Source: SHZL01 sp031362985 (GTDB lineage Bacteria > Pseudomonadota > Gammaproteobacteria > Xanthomonadales > SZUA-36). From it: a stretch of DNA of 39,903 nt. The DNA is taken from NCBI GenBank assembly GCA_031362985.1, contig JANLTO010000128.1:1-39903 (forward strand), given 5' to 3'. Positions 7,392 to 16,041 of this stretch are shown one piece after another. Made by a program: the position numbers and the translations under genes. The notes beneath the pieces are model-generated. The model saw only the letters and a program-made list of their open reading frames with translations. It had not been told where the DNA came from and searched no databases. Positions within the stretch are counted from its first letter, which is position 1. Each line of letters opens with the position of its first letter.

Positions 7392-8768
7392 ATGGACCTC
7401 GATCCCGTATTCCTGTCGCGTATCCAGTTCGCCTTGGTCATCAGCTTTCATATTATTTTCCCGGCCTTCACCATGGGGCTGGCAGCCTGGCTGGCGACCA
7501 TCGAAGGTGCGCGGCTTGCTACCGGCAATCCGCTGTATCGGCGAGTCTTCGATTTTTGGCTGAGGGTTTTTGCCCTGTCCTTCGGTATGGGCGTGGTCAC
7601 GGGCATCGTGATGGCCTTCCAATTTGGCACCAACTGGGGTGTGCTCGCGGAGAAAGTGGGAGCCATCCAGGGCCCGCTGCTGGGCTACGAAGCGTTCACG
7701 GCCTTCCTGCTCGAAGCCACCTTCTTCGGTGTGATGCTGCTCGGGCGCGAACGCGTTTCGCCACGCTTCTATTTTTTCTCCTGTTGCATGGTGGCACTGG
7801 GCACGATGTTTTCCTCGTTCTGGATCCTCGCCAATAACAGCTGGATGCAGGTGCCGGTCGGCCACACCATCGTAGATGGCCACATCATTCCCGCGGATTG
7901 GTACCAGATCGTCCTCGGGCCGGTGCAACTGGTGCGCTGGCAGCACATGCTGCTGGCGGCATTTCTCACCAGCGCGATGAGCATTGCCGCGACCGGAGCC
8001 TGGTACCTGCTGCGCGGCGTGCATCGACCCGAGGGCCGCATGATGTTGCATTGGGGTCTGGCGCTGGTTGCCGTGCTGATTCCTGTGCAGATGTTTCTTG
8101 GTCACCTCGCCGGACTGCAGGTACTGGAACACCAGCCGGCGAAGTTCGCCGCGATTGAAGCGCGCTGGCAAACCCAGCAACCGGCCAGCGAAGCGCTGTT
8201 CGCGATTCCCGACGCGCAGAACGAACGCAATCTCTACGCGATCGAGGTGCCGAAGCTCGGCAGCTTTATTGCGTCCGGCAATTGGACCTCACGTGAAATC
8301 GGCCTCGAAGAGTTTCCCCGTGAGGACCGGCCGCCGGTGCTGATTCCGTTCTTTGGCTTTCGCATCATGGTGGCAATGGGGCTGATCATGCTGGCCGTCT
8401 CCTGGTGGGGGAACCTGCTGCGATTGCTCGGCCGGCTCGAGACGGCGCGCGGGTTTCTGTGGTGCACCTTCCTCGCCTTTCCCTGCGGCTTCATTGCCGT
8501 GCTGGCCGGATGGTTCACTGCTGAGGTCGGGCGCCAGCCCTGGGTGGTCTACGGTCTGCTGCGCACCAAGGACGCGGTGACGCCCTCGCTCAGCGGCGAG
8601 GCGGTGTTGTTTTCGCTGCTCGCCTATTTCCTGGTCTATGCAGTCCTCGGCTCGTTCGGCGTGTACTACATTTACAAGCTGCTGCGCGAGGGACCAAAAT
8701 CCGCGGAGATGGCCATTGCCGGCGCCACGGCCAACCGCCCCATGGCGTTTGCCGGCACGGTGGAGTAA
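7392..8768 (+). CDS. cydA: Cytochrome bd quinol oxidase subunit I
   Basis: 458-residue multi-pass inner-membrane subunit of cytochrome bd oxidase, which oxidises quinol and reduces O2 to water without pumping protons. Family residues are in place: His20 (SFHIIFP, high-spin haem ligand), Glu100 and Glu108 in GYEAFTAFLLEA, His185 in WQHMLLAAF (haem b558 ligand) and the GRQPW signature at 380-384. The Q-loop is short, as in the CioA-type branch. The start at 7392 has AAGGGG about 5 bases upstream. cydB follows after 4 bp. No small CydX-like frame is seen after cydB. Confidence 0.96.
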   Translation: MDLDPVFLSRIQFALVISFHIIFPAFTMGLAAWLATIEGARLATGNPLYRRVFDFWLRVFALSFGMGVVTGIVMAFQFGTNWGVLAEKVGAIQGPLLGYEAFTAFLLEATFFGVMLLGRERVSPRFYFFSCCMVALGTMFSSFWILANNSWMQVPVGHTIVDGHIIPADWYQIVLGPVQLVRWQHMLLAAFLTSAMSIAATGAWYLLRGVHRPEGRMMLHWGLALVAVLIPVQMFLGHLAGLQVLEHQPAKFAAIEARWQTQQPASEALFAIPDAQNERNLYAIEVPKLGSFIASGNWTSREIGLEEFPREDRPPVLIPFFGFRIMVAMGLIMLAVSWWGNLLRLLGRLETARGFLWCTFLAFPCGFIAVLAGWFTAEVGRQPWVVYGLLRTKDAVTPSLSGEAVLFSLLAYFLVYAVLGSFGVYYIYKLLREGPKSAEMAIAGATANRPMAFAGTVE

Positions 8769-8772
8769 GTCT

Positions 8773-9771
8773 GTGGATACCGGCAACCTGCAGCTTTCCA
8801 ACCTCCAGCTGTTCTGGGCCGCCGTGATCGCGGTTTCCATCCTCGTCTACGTGATCCTCGACGGCTTTGATCTCGGCGTGGGCATCCTGTTTGGCACCAC
8901 CCGCGACGCGGACCAGCGTGAGCAGATGATGAGCGCCATTGCACCATTCTGGGACGGCAACGAGACCTGGCTGGTGGTGATCGGCGCGAGCCTGTTCGCA
9001 ACATTTCCCCCGGTTTATGCGGTGTTCATGGGCGCGTTCTACTTCCCGGTGCTGCTGTTGCTGTTCGGCCTGATTTTCCGTGGCGTAGCCTTCGAGTTCC
9101 GCCACCGTACGCACAGCATGCGCTGGTTGTGGGACCGGGGCTTTGCCATAGGCTCGATCGTGGTTGCTTTTGTGCAGGGCGCCGCCCTGGGAGCGATGAT
9201 GCGCGGCATACCGGTAGTTGACGGGCAGTTCGCAGGTGGCGCATTCGACTGGCTGCACCCGTTTCCCCTGCTCACCGGCCTGGGCCTGGTGCTGGGCTAT
9301 GCGCTGCTGGGCGCGGGATGGCTGGTATTCAAATGCGCGGGCGGCTGGCGCGACTGGGCACGGGCGCGCATTCCGTGGCTGGTGGCAGGCGTGGTGGTGG
9401 TGCTGGGCCTGGCATTCGCTGTATCCCTGAGCATCGATGCCGGGGCCATTGCACAAAGCAATTTGCGCGAGCGTAGCTGGGGACTGGTTTTCCCGGCCTT
9501 TGGCCTGTTGGCACTGGCGGGCATTATTGCGGCCGCACGATCCCGGCACGATGGCCTGCCTTTCGCCATGACGGTACTGTTCTTCCTCGCCGCCTACCTC
9601 ACGCTCGGGGTAATGTTCTGGCCCTACATGGTTCCGTACACGGTAACCGTGGCGAGCGCTGCCGCGCCGGATGCATCGCTGCGGTTTTTGTTTTACGGAG
9701 GCGTGGTGATATTGCCCGTGATTGCCGCATACACCATAGTCATCTACTGGGTGTTCCGCGGGAAAACCTGA
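8773..9771 (+). CDS. cydB: Cytochrome bd quinol oxidase subunit II
   Basis: 332-residue inner-membrane partner of CydA. The N terminus has the family motif VILDGFDLGVGILFG, followed by WDGNETWLVV, both typical of CydB. About eight hydrophobic segments are visible and the C terminus ends VIYWVFRGKT. I chose the GTG at 8773 because the sequence from there (MDTGNLQLSNLQLFW) matches the family start and lies just after the cydA stop; the frame is open upstream to 8638 but that is inside cydA. Forms one transcription unit with cydA. Confidence 0.95.
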   Translation: MDTGNLQLSNLQLFWAAVIAVSILVYVILDGFDLGVGILFGTTRDADQREQMMSAIAPFWDGNETWLVVIGASLFATFPPVYAVFMGAFYFPVLLLLFGLIFRGVAFEFRHRTHSMRWLWDRGFAIGSIVVAFVQGAALGAMMRGIPVVDGQFAGGAFDWLHPFPLLTGLGLVLGYALLGAGWLVFKCAGGWRDWARARIPWLVAGVVVVLGLAFAVSLSIDAGAIAQSNLRERSWGLVFPAFGLLALAGIIAAARSRHDGLPFAMTVLFFLAAYLTLGVMFWPYMVPYTVTVASAAAPDASLRFLFYGGVVILPVIAAYTIVIYWVFRGKT

Positions 9772-9911
9772 GGGAAAAGGTTGGTTTGTAAGGGATTGAA
9801 GGCAATGCTCGCTGGTTAGCCTGGTTGGCAGGAGGTCAGCTACAATTGGGCGTTAAAGGGGACCGTCATTCACGCAAGGCCAATGACTACTTTAATTACA
9901 ACAGGTGATAC

Positions 9912-10769
9912 ATGAAACGTAAGCACTGGATAACATTCCTTACTGCCACATTCCTGCTGGGGGCCAGCGGCCTTGCTTGCGCCCAGCAATCAGCAACGGC
10001 CACGGCAGGCCAGGCGGCCAAAACACCGGCCGCTGCAGCCCCCGCCCCTGCCTCGGACGTCGACAAATTGGCCCAGCAACTATCCAATCCGGTTGCAGCG
10101 CTGATCAGTGTGCCGTTTCAATACACCTATACCCGGACATACGGCGATGACGGCTATCAGAACCTGTTGAACATCCAGCCGGTAGTGCCGATTTCCATTT
10201 CCGCGGACTGGAATGTGATTTCACGCACCATTGTTCCTGTCATCCAGCAGAAGGATGTCCACCCGGGTGAAACCCAATTTGGCCTGGGTGACACTACTCA
10301 GAGTTTCTTCTTCTCGCCGAAGAAACCAACCGCATCCGGGCTGATCTGGGGCGTCGGGCCGGCAATATATATCCCAACGGGCACTGACGGCATCGGCGCC
10401 AATACCTGGGCGTTTGGTCCAACCATTGTTTTGCTGAAACAGACCGGCCCCTGGACCATCGGTGTGCTGGCCAATCAACTGTGGCATACCGGTGGTCCGG
10501 CCGATATCAACTCACTCTACGTGCAGCCTTTTGTATCAAAAGCCCTGGGCAAGGGCAGAACCGTATCCTTCAACACCGAAACCACCTATAACTGGGCCAA
10601 CCACCAGTGGACTATTCCATTCAACCTCGGCTACAGCAAGGTTTCACGCATGGGCCATCAGCTGGTGAGCAATTACATCGGCCTCAAGGTCTATGCCGAC
10701 ACACCGTATGGCAATGGCCCGGATTGGGGCGTGCGCTACGTGTTTACGTTGTTGTTTCCCAAGAAGTAA
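9912..10769 (+). CDS. Secreted, probably outer-membrane protein (neuromedin U-type annotation)
   Basis: 285 residues with a signal peptide (MKRKHWITFLTATFLLGASG, cleavage near ACAQQ), an Ala/Pro-rich linker to about residue 50, then an amphipathic beta-rich region with alternating strands and a C-terminal aromatic-rich strand (YVFTLLFPKK). Phrases such as LAQQLSNPVAALISVPFQ and QPVVPISIS are typical of proteins often labelled 'neuromedin U' or transporter in bacterial annotations; their function is not established. A beta-barrel in the outer membrane is the most likely structure. It stands alone after cydAB with a 140-bp gap. No specific substrate can be proposed. Confidence 0.8.
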   Translation: MKRKHWITFLTATFLLGASGLACAQQSATATAGQAAKTPAAAAPAPASDVDKLAQQLSNPVAALISVPFQYTYTRTYGDDGYQNLLNIQPVVPISISADWNVISRTIVPVIQQKDVHPGETQFGLGDTTQSFFFSPKKPTASGLIWGVGPAIYIPTGTDGIGANTWAFGPTIVLLKQTGPWTIGVLANQLWHTGGPADINSLYVQPFVSKALGKGRTVSFNTETTYNWANHQWTIPFNLGYSKVSRMGHQLVSNYIGLKVYADTPYGNGPDWGVRYVFTLLFPKK

Positions 10770-10868
10770 GCCGCGTTGTATCGCTAAAGAGCTGATGAAG
10801 ACAAATTTTTTCGAGTATCCCGGCTTCGCCTTGCAGTTCACTCCTGCCGGAGGCGCCAGGTAGTGCAC

Positions 10869-10906
10869 TAAATCCTACTTGTGTATGAATTAAATCCTAC
10901 TACAAT
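10869..10906 (+). promoter_or_regulatory. mazEF promoter with 11-bp direct-repeat operator
   Basis: TAAATCCTACT occurs at 10869-10879 and 10891-10901, 22 bp apart (about two helical turns). Between and over them lie a possible -35 (TTGTGT, 10879-10884) and -10 (TACAAT, 10901-10906) with a 16-bp spacer. A perfect palindrome TAGTGCACTA (10861-10870) abuts the first copy. The arrangement suits autoregulation by the MazE-like antitoxin. The repeats are direct observation; the operator role is inference. Confidence 0.55.
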
Positions 10907-10935
10907 AGTACTTATTGGCTTTGTAGGAGAGTGAA

Positions 10936-11181
10936 ATGCTGCAAACATTAAGACGGGCTGGCGGGTCACTAGTCATGACCGTACCCAAAGCGTTCATTGA
11001 ACAGAACGGACTGCGGGAAGGTTCGCAGGTTGACCTGCTGTTGGAAGGCACCCGCATGACCATCAATGCAACCCGCAGGCGCCGTTACAAACTGGAGGAC
11101 CTGCTGGCTGAAATGCCCGGCGAATTGCCGCGTGTAGAGGGCTGGGATGAAATGCAGCCGGTGGGTATGGAGGCGCCGTAA
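10936..11181 (+). CDS. mazE: MazE-like antitoxin (AbrB/SpoVT fold)
   Basis: 81-residue protein with an N-terminal swapped-hairpin AbrB-type DNA-binding domain (LRRAGGSLVMTVPKAFIEQN, then LREGSQVDL) and an acidic C-terminal tail expected to wrap the toxin. It should neutralise the MazF encoded next and repress the operon. TAGGAG lies about 7 bases before the ATG at 10936. Its stop overlaps the toxin start by one base (TAATG), typical of coupled toxin-antitoxin genes. Confidence 0.9.
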   Translation: MLQTLRRAGGSLVMTVPKAFIEQNGLREGSQVDLLLEGTRMTINATRRRRYKLEDLLAEMPGELPRVEGWDEMQPVGMEAP

Positions 11182-11528
11182 TGCCCTACCCACCAGATCG
11201 CGGAGACATTGTGCATCTGCAATTCGACCCCGCTTCCGGGCAGGAGATGAAAGGATCCCATTTCGGCCTGGTCGTTAGCGCAAAAGTGTTCAATCACCTT
11301 GGCTTGGCGATGATCTGCCCCATCTCTCAAGGCGAGGCTGTTACTGCCCGCACATATGGCACGATAGTCACGCTGATGGGGTCGGGCACGGATACTCAAG
11401 GGGCGGTCCATTGCCACCAGTTGAAATCCCTCGATTGGCGCGGTCGCAAGGTAAATTTCAAGGAAAGAGTGCCAGCGGTCATCCTTGATGAGGTGGCAGC
11501 GCGCATTGAAGCAATCCTGTTTGAATAG
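11181..11528 (+). CDS. mazF: MazF-like mRNA interferase toxin
   Basis: 115 residues, the usual MazF length. The N terminus YPPDRGDIVHLQFDPASGQEM matches the conserved GDIV-x-x-x-F-x-P-x-x-G-x-E family motif; FGLVVSAKVFN and CPIS follow, and HQLKSLDWRGR contains the D-x-R element. MazF toxins cleave single-stranded mRNA at short sites. It overlaps mazE by one base. No frameshift or lost key residue is visible, so the pair appears intact. Confidence 0.92.
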   Translation: MPYPPDRGDIVHLQFDPASGQEMKGSHFGLVVSAKVFNHLGLAMICPISQGEAVTARTYGTIVTLMGSGTDTQGAVHCHQLKSLDWRGRKVNFKERVPAVILDEVAARIEAILFE

Positions 11529-11651
11529 GTGGCAGGCCGCTGCCAAATTGCCTACAACACACAGCAGTAACCCCAAGAGCGGAGCCTGTGGCTTTCCGCA
11601 ATCATTGTGTTTATCCTGCCTGCTCACTATCCGCCATAGCGTCCCGCAGCC

Positions 11652-12833
11652 ATGCACAAGCATAAGTTCCGTACCCCTCTCCTGGTCGCCGCGGCACTGC
11701 TTACCGCCTGCGGCAGAGACAATCCCAAGCTGCCTCCGGCGCCGCTGGAGGTAAGTACCATTACCGTCAAGGCCAGTGACATTGAAGTCACGGCCGAGTA
11801 CGTGGCGCAGACACAAAGCTCGCAGGCAGTAAACATCCAGGCGCGGGTGTCGGGGTTCCTCGACAAGCGGGTGTACACCGAGGGCTCCGTGGTCAAGAAG
11901 GGCCAGGTGCTGTTTCGTATGGACCCGAAACCGTTCCAGGCGCAGGTTGACGCAGCCGCCGCAGCGGTGCAGCGCAACCAGGCCTCGCTGCAGGTGGCCA
12001 CGGCCAACCTCAACCGCACCAAACCGCTGGCGGAACAGAACGCGTTGTCGCAGAAAGACCTCGATGATGCGCAAGGCCAATACGAGCAGGCTGCCGCCGC
12101 GGTGGCACAATCCCAGGCACAACTTGAGTCAGCCAGGCTCGACCTGTCCTATACCATCATCAGTTCCCCCGTTGACGGCATCACCAGCTATGCAGAAGTG
12201 GCCGAAGGCAGCTACGTTAACGCGCAAAACAGCCAGCTCACCACGGTATCGGTGCTGTCACCCATGTGGGTCAACTTCAGCCTGTCGGAAAACGAGTACC
12301 AGCGCGTCCAGAACGACATCAGGGACGGCCGCCTCGTGCTCCCACCGGACCGCAGCATGACGGTCGAAGTGGTCCAGGGAGATGGCAGCCTGTTTCCCTT
12401 TACCGGCACGATTACCTTTGCCGACCCTTCCTACAATACACAAACCGGCACCTTCCTGATTCGCGCCACGGTGGACAACCCGCAGGGCGTGCTGCGCCCC
12501 AACCAGTACGTGCGGGCGCGGCTGCGCGGCGCCAAACGCCTGAACGCCATACTTGTGCCCCAGCGGGCAGTACAACAAGGTGCCAAGGGCCACTTTGCCT
12601 GGGTGGTGGACACCGACGGCACGGTCGAGCAAAGACCGCTCATGGTTGGCGACTGGTACAACAATAACTGGTTCATCAACGAGGGCCTGAACGCGGGTGA
12701 CCAGTTGGTGGTAGACGGCGGCATGCGCCTGTCGCCGGGTGCTATGGCCATCGTCATACAGGCTGACGGGGTAGCTACCGGCAAGGCCGGCACGACGACC
12801 AACAGCACAAAAAAGGAACCCCTGAGGCCGTAG
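11652..12833 (+). CDS. RND efflux periplasmic adaptor lipoprotein (AcrA/MexA type)
   Basis: 393-residue membrane fusion protein that links the inner-membrane pump to the outer-membrane channel. The lipobox LLTAC puts the lipidated cysteine at residue 20. The biotinyl-lipoyl halves are near residues 55-90 (VNIQARVSGFLDKRVYTEGS) and 165-200 (ISSPVDGITSYAEVAEGS), flanking an alpha-helical hairpin rich in Ala, Gln and Leu. Beta-barrel and membrane-proximal domains follow. First gene of a three-gene operon; the pump gene starts 10 bp after its stop. No adjacent TetR/MarR regulator is seen. Confidence 0.95.
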   Translation: MHKHKFRTPLLVAAALLTACGRDNPKLPPAPLEVSTITVKASDIEVTAEYVAQTQSSQAVNIQARVSGFLDKRVYTEGSVVKKGQVLFRMDPKPFQAQVDAAAAAVQRNQASLQVATANLNRTKPLAEQNALSQKDLDDAQGQYEQAAAAVAQSQAQLESARLDLSYTIISSPVDGITSYAEVAEGSYVNAQNSQLTTVSVLSPMWVNFSLSENEYQRVQNDIRDGRLVLPPDRSMTVEVVQGDGSLFPFTGTITFADPSYNTQTGTFLIRATVDNPQGVLRPNQYVRARLRGAKRLNAILVPQRAVQQGAKGHFAWVVDTDGTVEQRPLMVGDWYNNNWFINEGLNAGDQLVVDGGMRLSPGAMAIVIQADGVATGKAGTTTNSTKKEPLRP

Positions 12834-12843
12834 CGCCGCGCAC

Positions 12844-15800
12844 ATGTTTTCACGCTTCTTCATAGAACGACCGATATTCGCGGCAGTGGCTGCGATCATC
12901 CTGTCGCTGGCAGGAGTGATATCCATGCTGGTGCTGCCAGTGCAGCAGTACCCGTCGATCACCCCGGTGCAGGTGACGGTGCAAGCCACCTACCCCGGCG
13001 CTGATTCAAAGACGTTGGCCGACACGGTTGCTTCACCCCTGGAAGCGCAGATCAATGGCGTGGACAACATGCTCTATATGAGCTCCACCAGCACCGCCAC
13101 CGGTCAGTTGTCACTGACCGTGTTTTTCTCGCTGGATACCGACCCCGACATCGCCCAGGTACAGGTACAAAACCGCGTGAACCTGGCGCTGCCGCAACTG
13201 CCCAGCGCGGTGACCCAGCAGGGCGTGTCGGTACAGAAGAAATCTTCATCCATCATGATGCTGGTAGCCGTCACGGGCAAAGGCAAGCGCTACAGCGCCG
13301 AGTATGTGGCCAACTACGCCAACGTGTACGTGCTCGATGCGCTCAAACGCGTACCCGGCGCCGGCCAGGCGCAAATCATGGGCGTGCCTGACCAGGCCAT
13401 GCGCATCTGGATGAACCCGGACAAAATGGCGTCGCTGTCGATCACCACCAGCGACATCGCCAACGCGGTCAATGCGCAGAACGCACTGTTCGGCGCCGGG
13501 CAGATCGGCCAGCAACCCAACAACAAGGATACCCAGCTGACCTTTCCAGTGGTGACGCAAAGCCCGTTCAGCGACCCGCGCCAGTACGAGCACATCATCC
13601 TGCGTGCCAACCAGGACGGCAGCGCGATCGTGCGCCTCGGTGATGTGGCGCGCGCCGAGGTGGGATTGCGCCAGTACATCGTCGACACACGGATCAACGA
13701 CGAACCGGCCACCTTTATCGCCATTTACCAGCAACCGGGCGCCAATGGTCTGACGGTATCCAACTCGGTCCGCACCGCACTTGAGGAAATGAAGTCACGC
13801 TTCCCTGAAGGGCTGGATTATGCGATCGCGCTGGACACCAACAACTTCGTGCGCCTGTCCATAGAAGAGGTGCTCAAGACCCTGGCCGAAGCCATGGTGC
13901 TGGTGGTGCTGGTGGTTTACCTGTTCCTGCAGAGTTTCCGCACCACGCTGATCTGCGCCGTGGCCATCGTGGTTGCCCTGGTCACCACCTTTGCCGGCAT
14001 GATTGCGCTGGGTTTTTCCATAAACCTGCTTACCTTGTTCGGGCTGATCCTGGCCATCGGCATGGTGGTTGATGACGCCATCGTGGTGTGCGAGAACGTC
14101 GAACGCAATATGCAGCAGCACCACCTCGGTCCGAAAGAGGCGACCATCCGCTCCATGGACGAGATCGGCAGTTCGCTGGTGGCCGTGGTGCTGGTGATGG
14201 CCTCGGTGTTCATCCCGGCAGCCTTCCTGCCCGGCACTACCGGACAGCTCTACAACCAGTTTGCCATCACCATCGTCATTTCCGTGGCGGTGTCCGGTTT
14301 CGTCGCCCTGACCCTCACGCCAGCCATGTGCGCCCTGCTGTTGCAACACAGGCCGCCGTCGCAAAACTGGTTCTTTGTCTGGTTCAACCAAAAAGTGGAC
14401 AACCTCACGCGCGGCTTTGGCCATGCGGTGGAGTTTGTTATTCAGCGCATGGTCGTGGCGTTCGTGCTGCTGGCTGTGTTCCTGTGGGGCATCTGGCAGT
14501 TGTTCTACCTGTTGCCAACCAGCTTCGTGCCGCAAGAAGACCAGGGCTACGCCATGGTGGCGATCATCATGCCGCAATCAGCCAGTCTGGAACGCACCCA
14601 GGCCGTGGCCGAGCAGGCCGATGCCATCCTGGCGAAGATTCCCGGCGTGGACCAGCGTTCGATGATCACCGGCTATAGCCTCATTGACAGCGGCTTCAAG
14701 AACAATGCCGCCACCTTCTTCCTCACCTTCAAACCCTTTAACGAACGCTACGCTTCGATCGACACGGCGAAAGAGCAGAACGCGCGCGCCATCCTCACGG
14801 CTTTTTACGAGCAGGCCCAACACATCCGCGAAGCCATCGTGATACCGATTCCGCCCCCGCCGATCCCGGGCATTGGCACCACGGGCGGTTACGAGTTCTG
14901 GATCCAGGACACCACCGCCGGCTCACCGACGGACCTGGATACGCAGGTTAAGGCCTTCCTGGCCAAAGCCAGGGAGCGGCCCGAACTGGCCGGCATCAAC
15001 AGCACCTTCAACGCCAGTTCGCAGCAACTGCGTGCCGATGTCGACCGCGAAAAAGCCATGCTGCTGCAGGTGCCGGTACAGGATGTTTACAGCGCCATCC
15101 AGGCGCAGTTCGGCTCACTAACCGCCAGCCAGTTCAGCCAGTACAGCCGCGTGTGGTGGGTGATCGTGCAGTCGGACGCCATGTTCCGCCAAACACCCGG
15201 TGACCTGACCCGGCTTTACACCCGCTCCAACCAGGACAAGATGGTGCCGCTGACTGCGGTGGTGACTACCGAGTGGGCCTCCGGCCCCGACATCCTGCCG
15301 CATTTCAATGGCTTTCCGGCGGCCAAGATTATCGGCGGCCCGGCGCCGGGTTACAGCTCCGGGCAAGGCATCGCGGCGATGGAAGAACTGGCGCGCGAGT
15401 TGCCGCCCGCCTACACCTTCGCCTGGTCGGGGCTGGCCTTTGAGGAAAATCAGTCGGGTGGCACCTCATCGCTGGCGTTCGTGTTCGGGCTGATCATCGT
15501 ATTCCTGGTGCTGGCAGCGCAATACGAATCATGGACCCTGCCCGGAGCGGTGATGACGGCCATACCGTTTGGCGTGCTGGGTGCGCTACTCACCAACACT
15601 ATTCGTGGACTGGAAAACGACGTGTACTTCCAGATCGGGCTGCTGGTGCTCATTGGTCTTGGCGCCAAAAACGCGGTGCTGCGCGTCTCGGCCGCGGTGG
15701 ATTTTCGCCAGCAGGGGCACAGCATCATGGAAGCGACGCGACTGGCCGGCGAGCAGCGCCTGCGGCCCATCATCATGACCTCGCTGGCCTTTGCGGTAGG

Positions 15801-16041
15801 TTGCCTGCCACTGGCACTGGCCGTGGGCGCCGGCGCCAACGCACGCCATTCCATCGGTACCGGCATCATCGGTGGCATGTTCGGCGAGACCACGCTGGCT
15901 ATGCTGTACGTGCCGCTGTTCTTCTACATTTTTGACCGGCTGGCGGAGCGCAAGAAGGGTGAGCCCCACGCGCCTGCGCGTGCATCGGTCACAGAAAAAG
16001 CTTCGACCCCTGCCGCTGCAGAGAACAAGGTGCAGCCATGA
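12844..16041 (+). CDS. RND multidrug efflux transporter (AcrB/MexB, HAE-1 family)
   Basis: 1065-residue proton-driven inner-membrane pump with 12 membrane segments and two large periplasmic loops. It starts with the family sequence MFSRFFIERPIFAAVAAIIL. The proton-relay aspartates are in GMVVDDAIVVCENVERN, and the TM10 lysine is in GLGAKNAVL. TM10 then reads RVSAAVDF where most family members have IVEFA, a small oddity beside the relay lysine that may affect the transport path. The stop overlaps the outer-membrane factor start (ATGA). The substrate range cannot be told; multidrug, dye or detergent export is usual for the family. Confidence 0.96.
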   Translation: MFSRFFIERPIFAAVAAIILSLAGVISMLVLPVQQYPSITPVQVTVQATYPGADSKTLADTVASPLEAQINGVDNMLYMSSTSTATGQLSLTVFFSLDTDPDIAQVQVQNRVNLALPQLPSAVTQQGVSVQKKSSSIMMLVAVTGKGKRYSAEYVANYANVYVLDALKRVPGAGQAQIMGVPDQAMRIWMNPDKMASLSITTSDIANAVNAQNALFGAGQIGQQPNNKDTQLTFPVVTQSPFSDPRQYEHIILRANQDGSAIVRLGDVARAEVGLRQYIVDTRINDEPATFIAIYQQPGANGLTVSNSVRTALEEMKSRFPEGLDYAIALDTNNFVRLSIEEVLKTLAEAMVLVVLVVYLFLQSFRTTLICAVAIVVALVTTFAGMIALGFSINLLTLFGLILAIGMVVDDAIVVCENVERNMQQHHLGPKEATIRSMDEIGSSLVAVVLVMASVFIPAAFLPGTTGQLYNQFAITIVISVAVSGFVALTLTPAMCALLLQHRPPSQNWFFVWFNQKVDNLTRGFGHAVEFVIQRMVVAFVLLAVFLWGIWQLFYLLPTSFVPQEDQGYAMVAIIMPQSASLERTQAVAEQADAILAKIPGVDQRSMITGYSLIDSGFKNNAATFFLTFKPFNERYASIDTAKEQNARAILTAFYEQAQHIREAIVIPIPPPPIPGIGTTGGYEFWIQDTTAGSPTDLDTQVKAFLAKARERPELAGINSTFNASSQQLRADVDREKAMLLQVPVQDVYSAIQAQFGSLTASQFSQYSRVWWVIVQSDAMFRQTPGDLTRLYTRSNQDKMVPLTAVVTTEWASGPDILPHFNGFPAAKIIGGPAPGYSSGQGIAAMEELARELPPAYTFAWSGLAFEENQSGGTSSLAFVFGLIIVFLVLAAQYESWTLPGAVMTAIPFGVLGALLTNTIRGLENDVYFQIGLLVLIGLGAKNAVLRVSAAVDFRQQGHSIMEATRLAGEQRLRPIIMTSLAFAVGCLPLALAVGAGANARHSIGTGIIGGMFGETTLAMLYVPLFFYIFDRLAERKKGEPHAPARASVTEKASTPAAAENKVQP

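Noticed and set aside
8590..9549. Minus-strand open frame (319 codons) over cydAB
   Set aside because: Overlaps unmistakable CydA/CydB sequence and has a shadow composition (Gln/His-rich, no motif).
9825..9846. TTGGCA/TACAAT promoter upstream of the secreted protein gene
   Set aside because: The spacer is only 10 bp, too short for a sigma-70 promoter.
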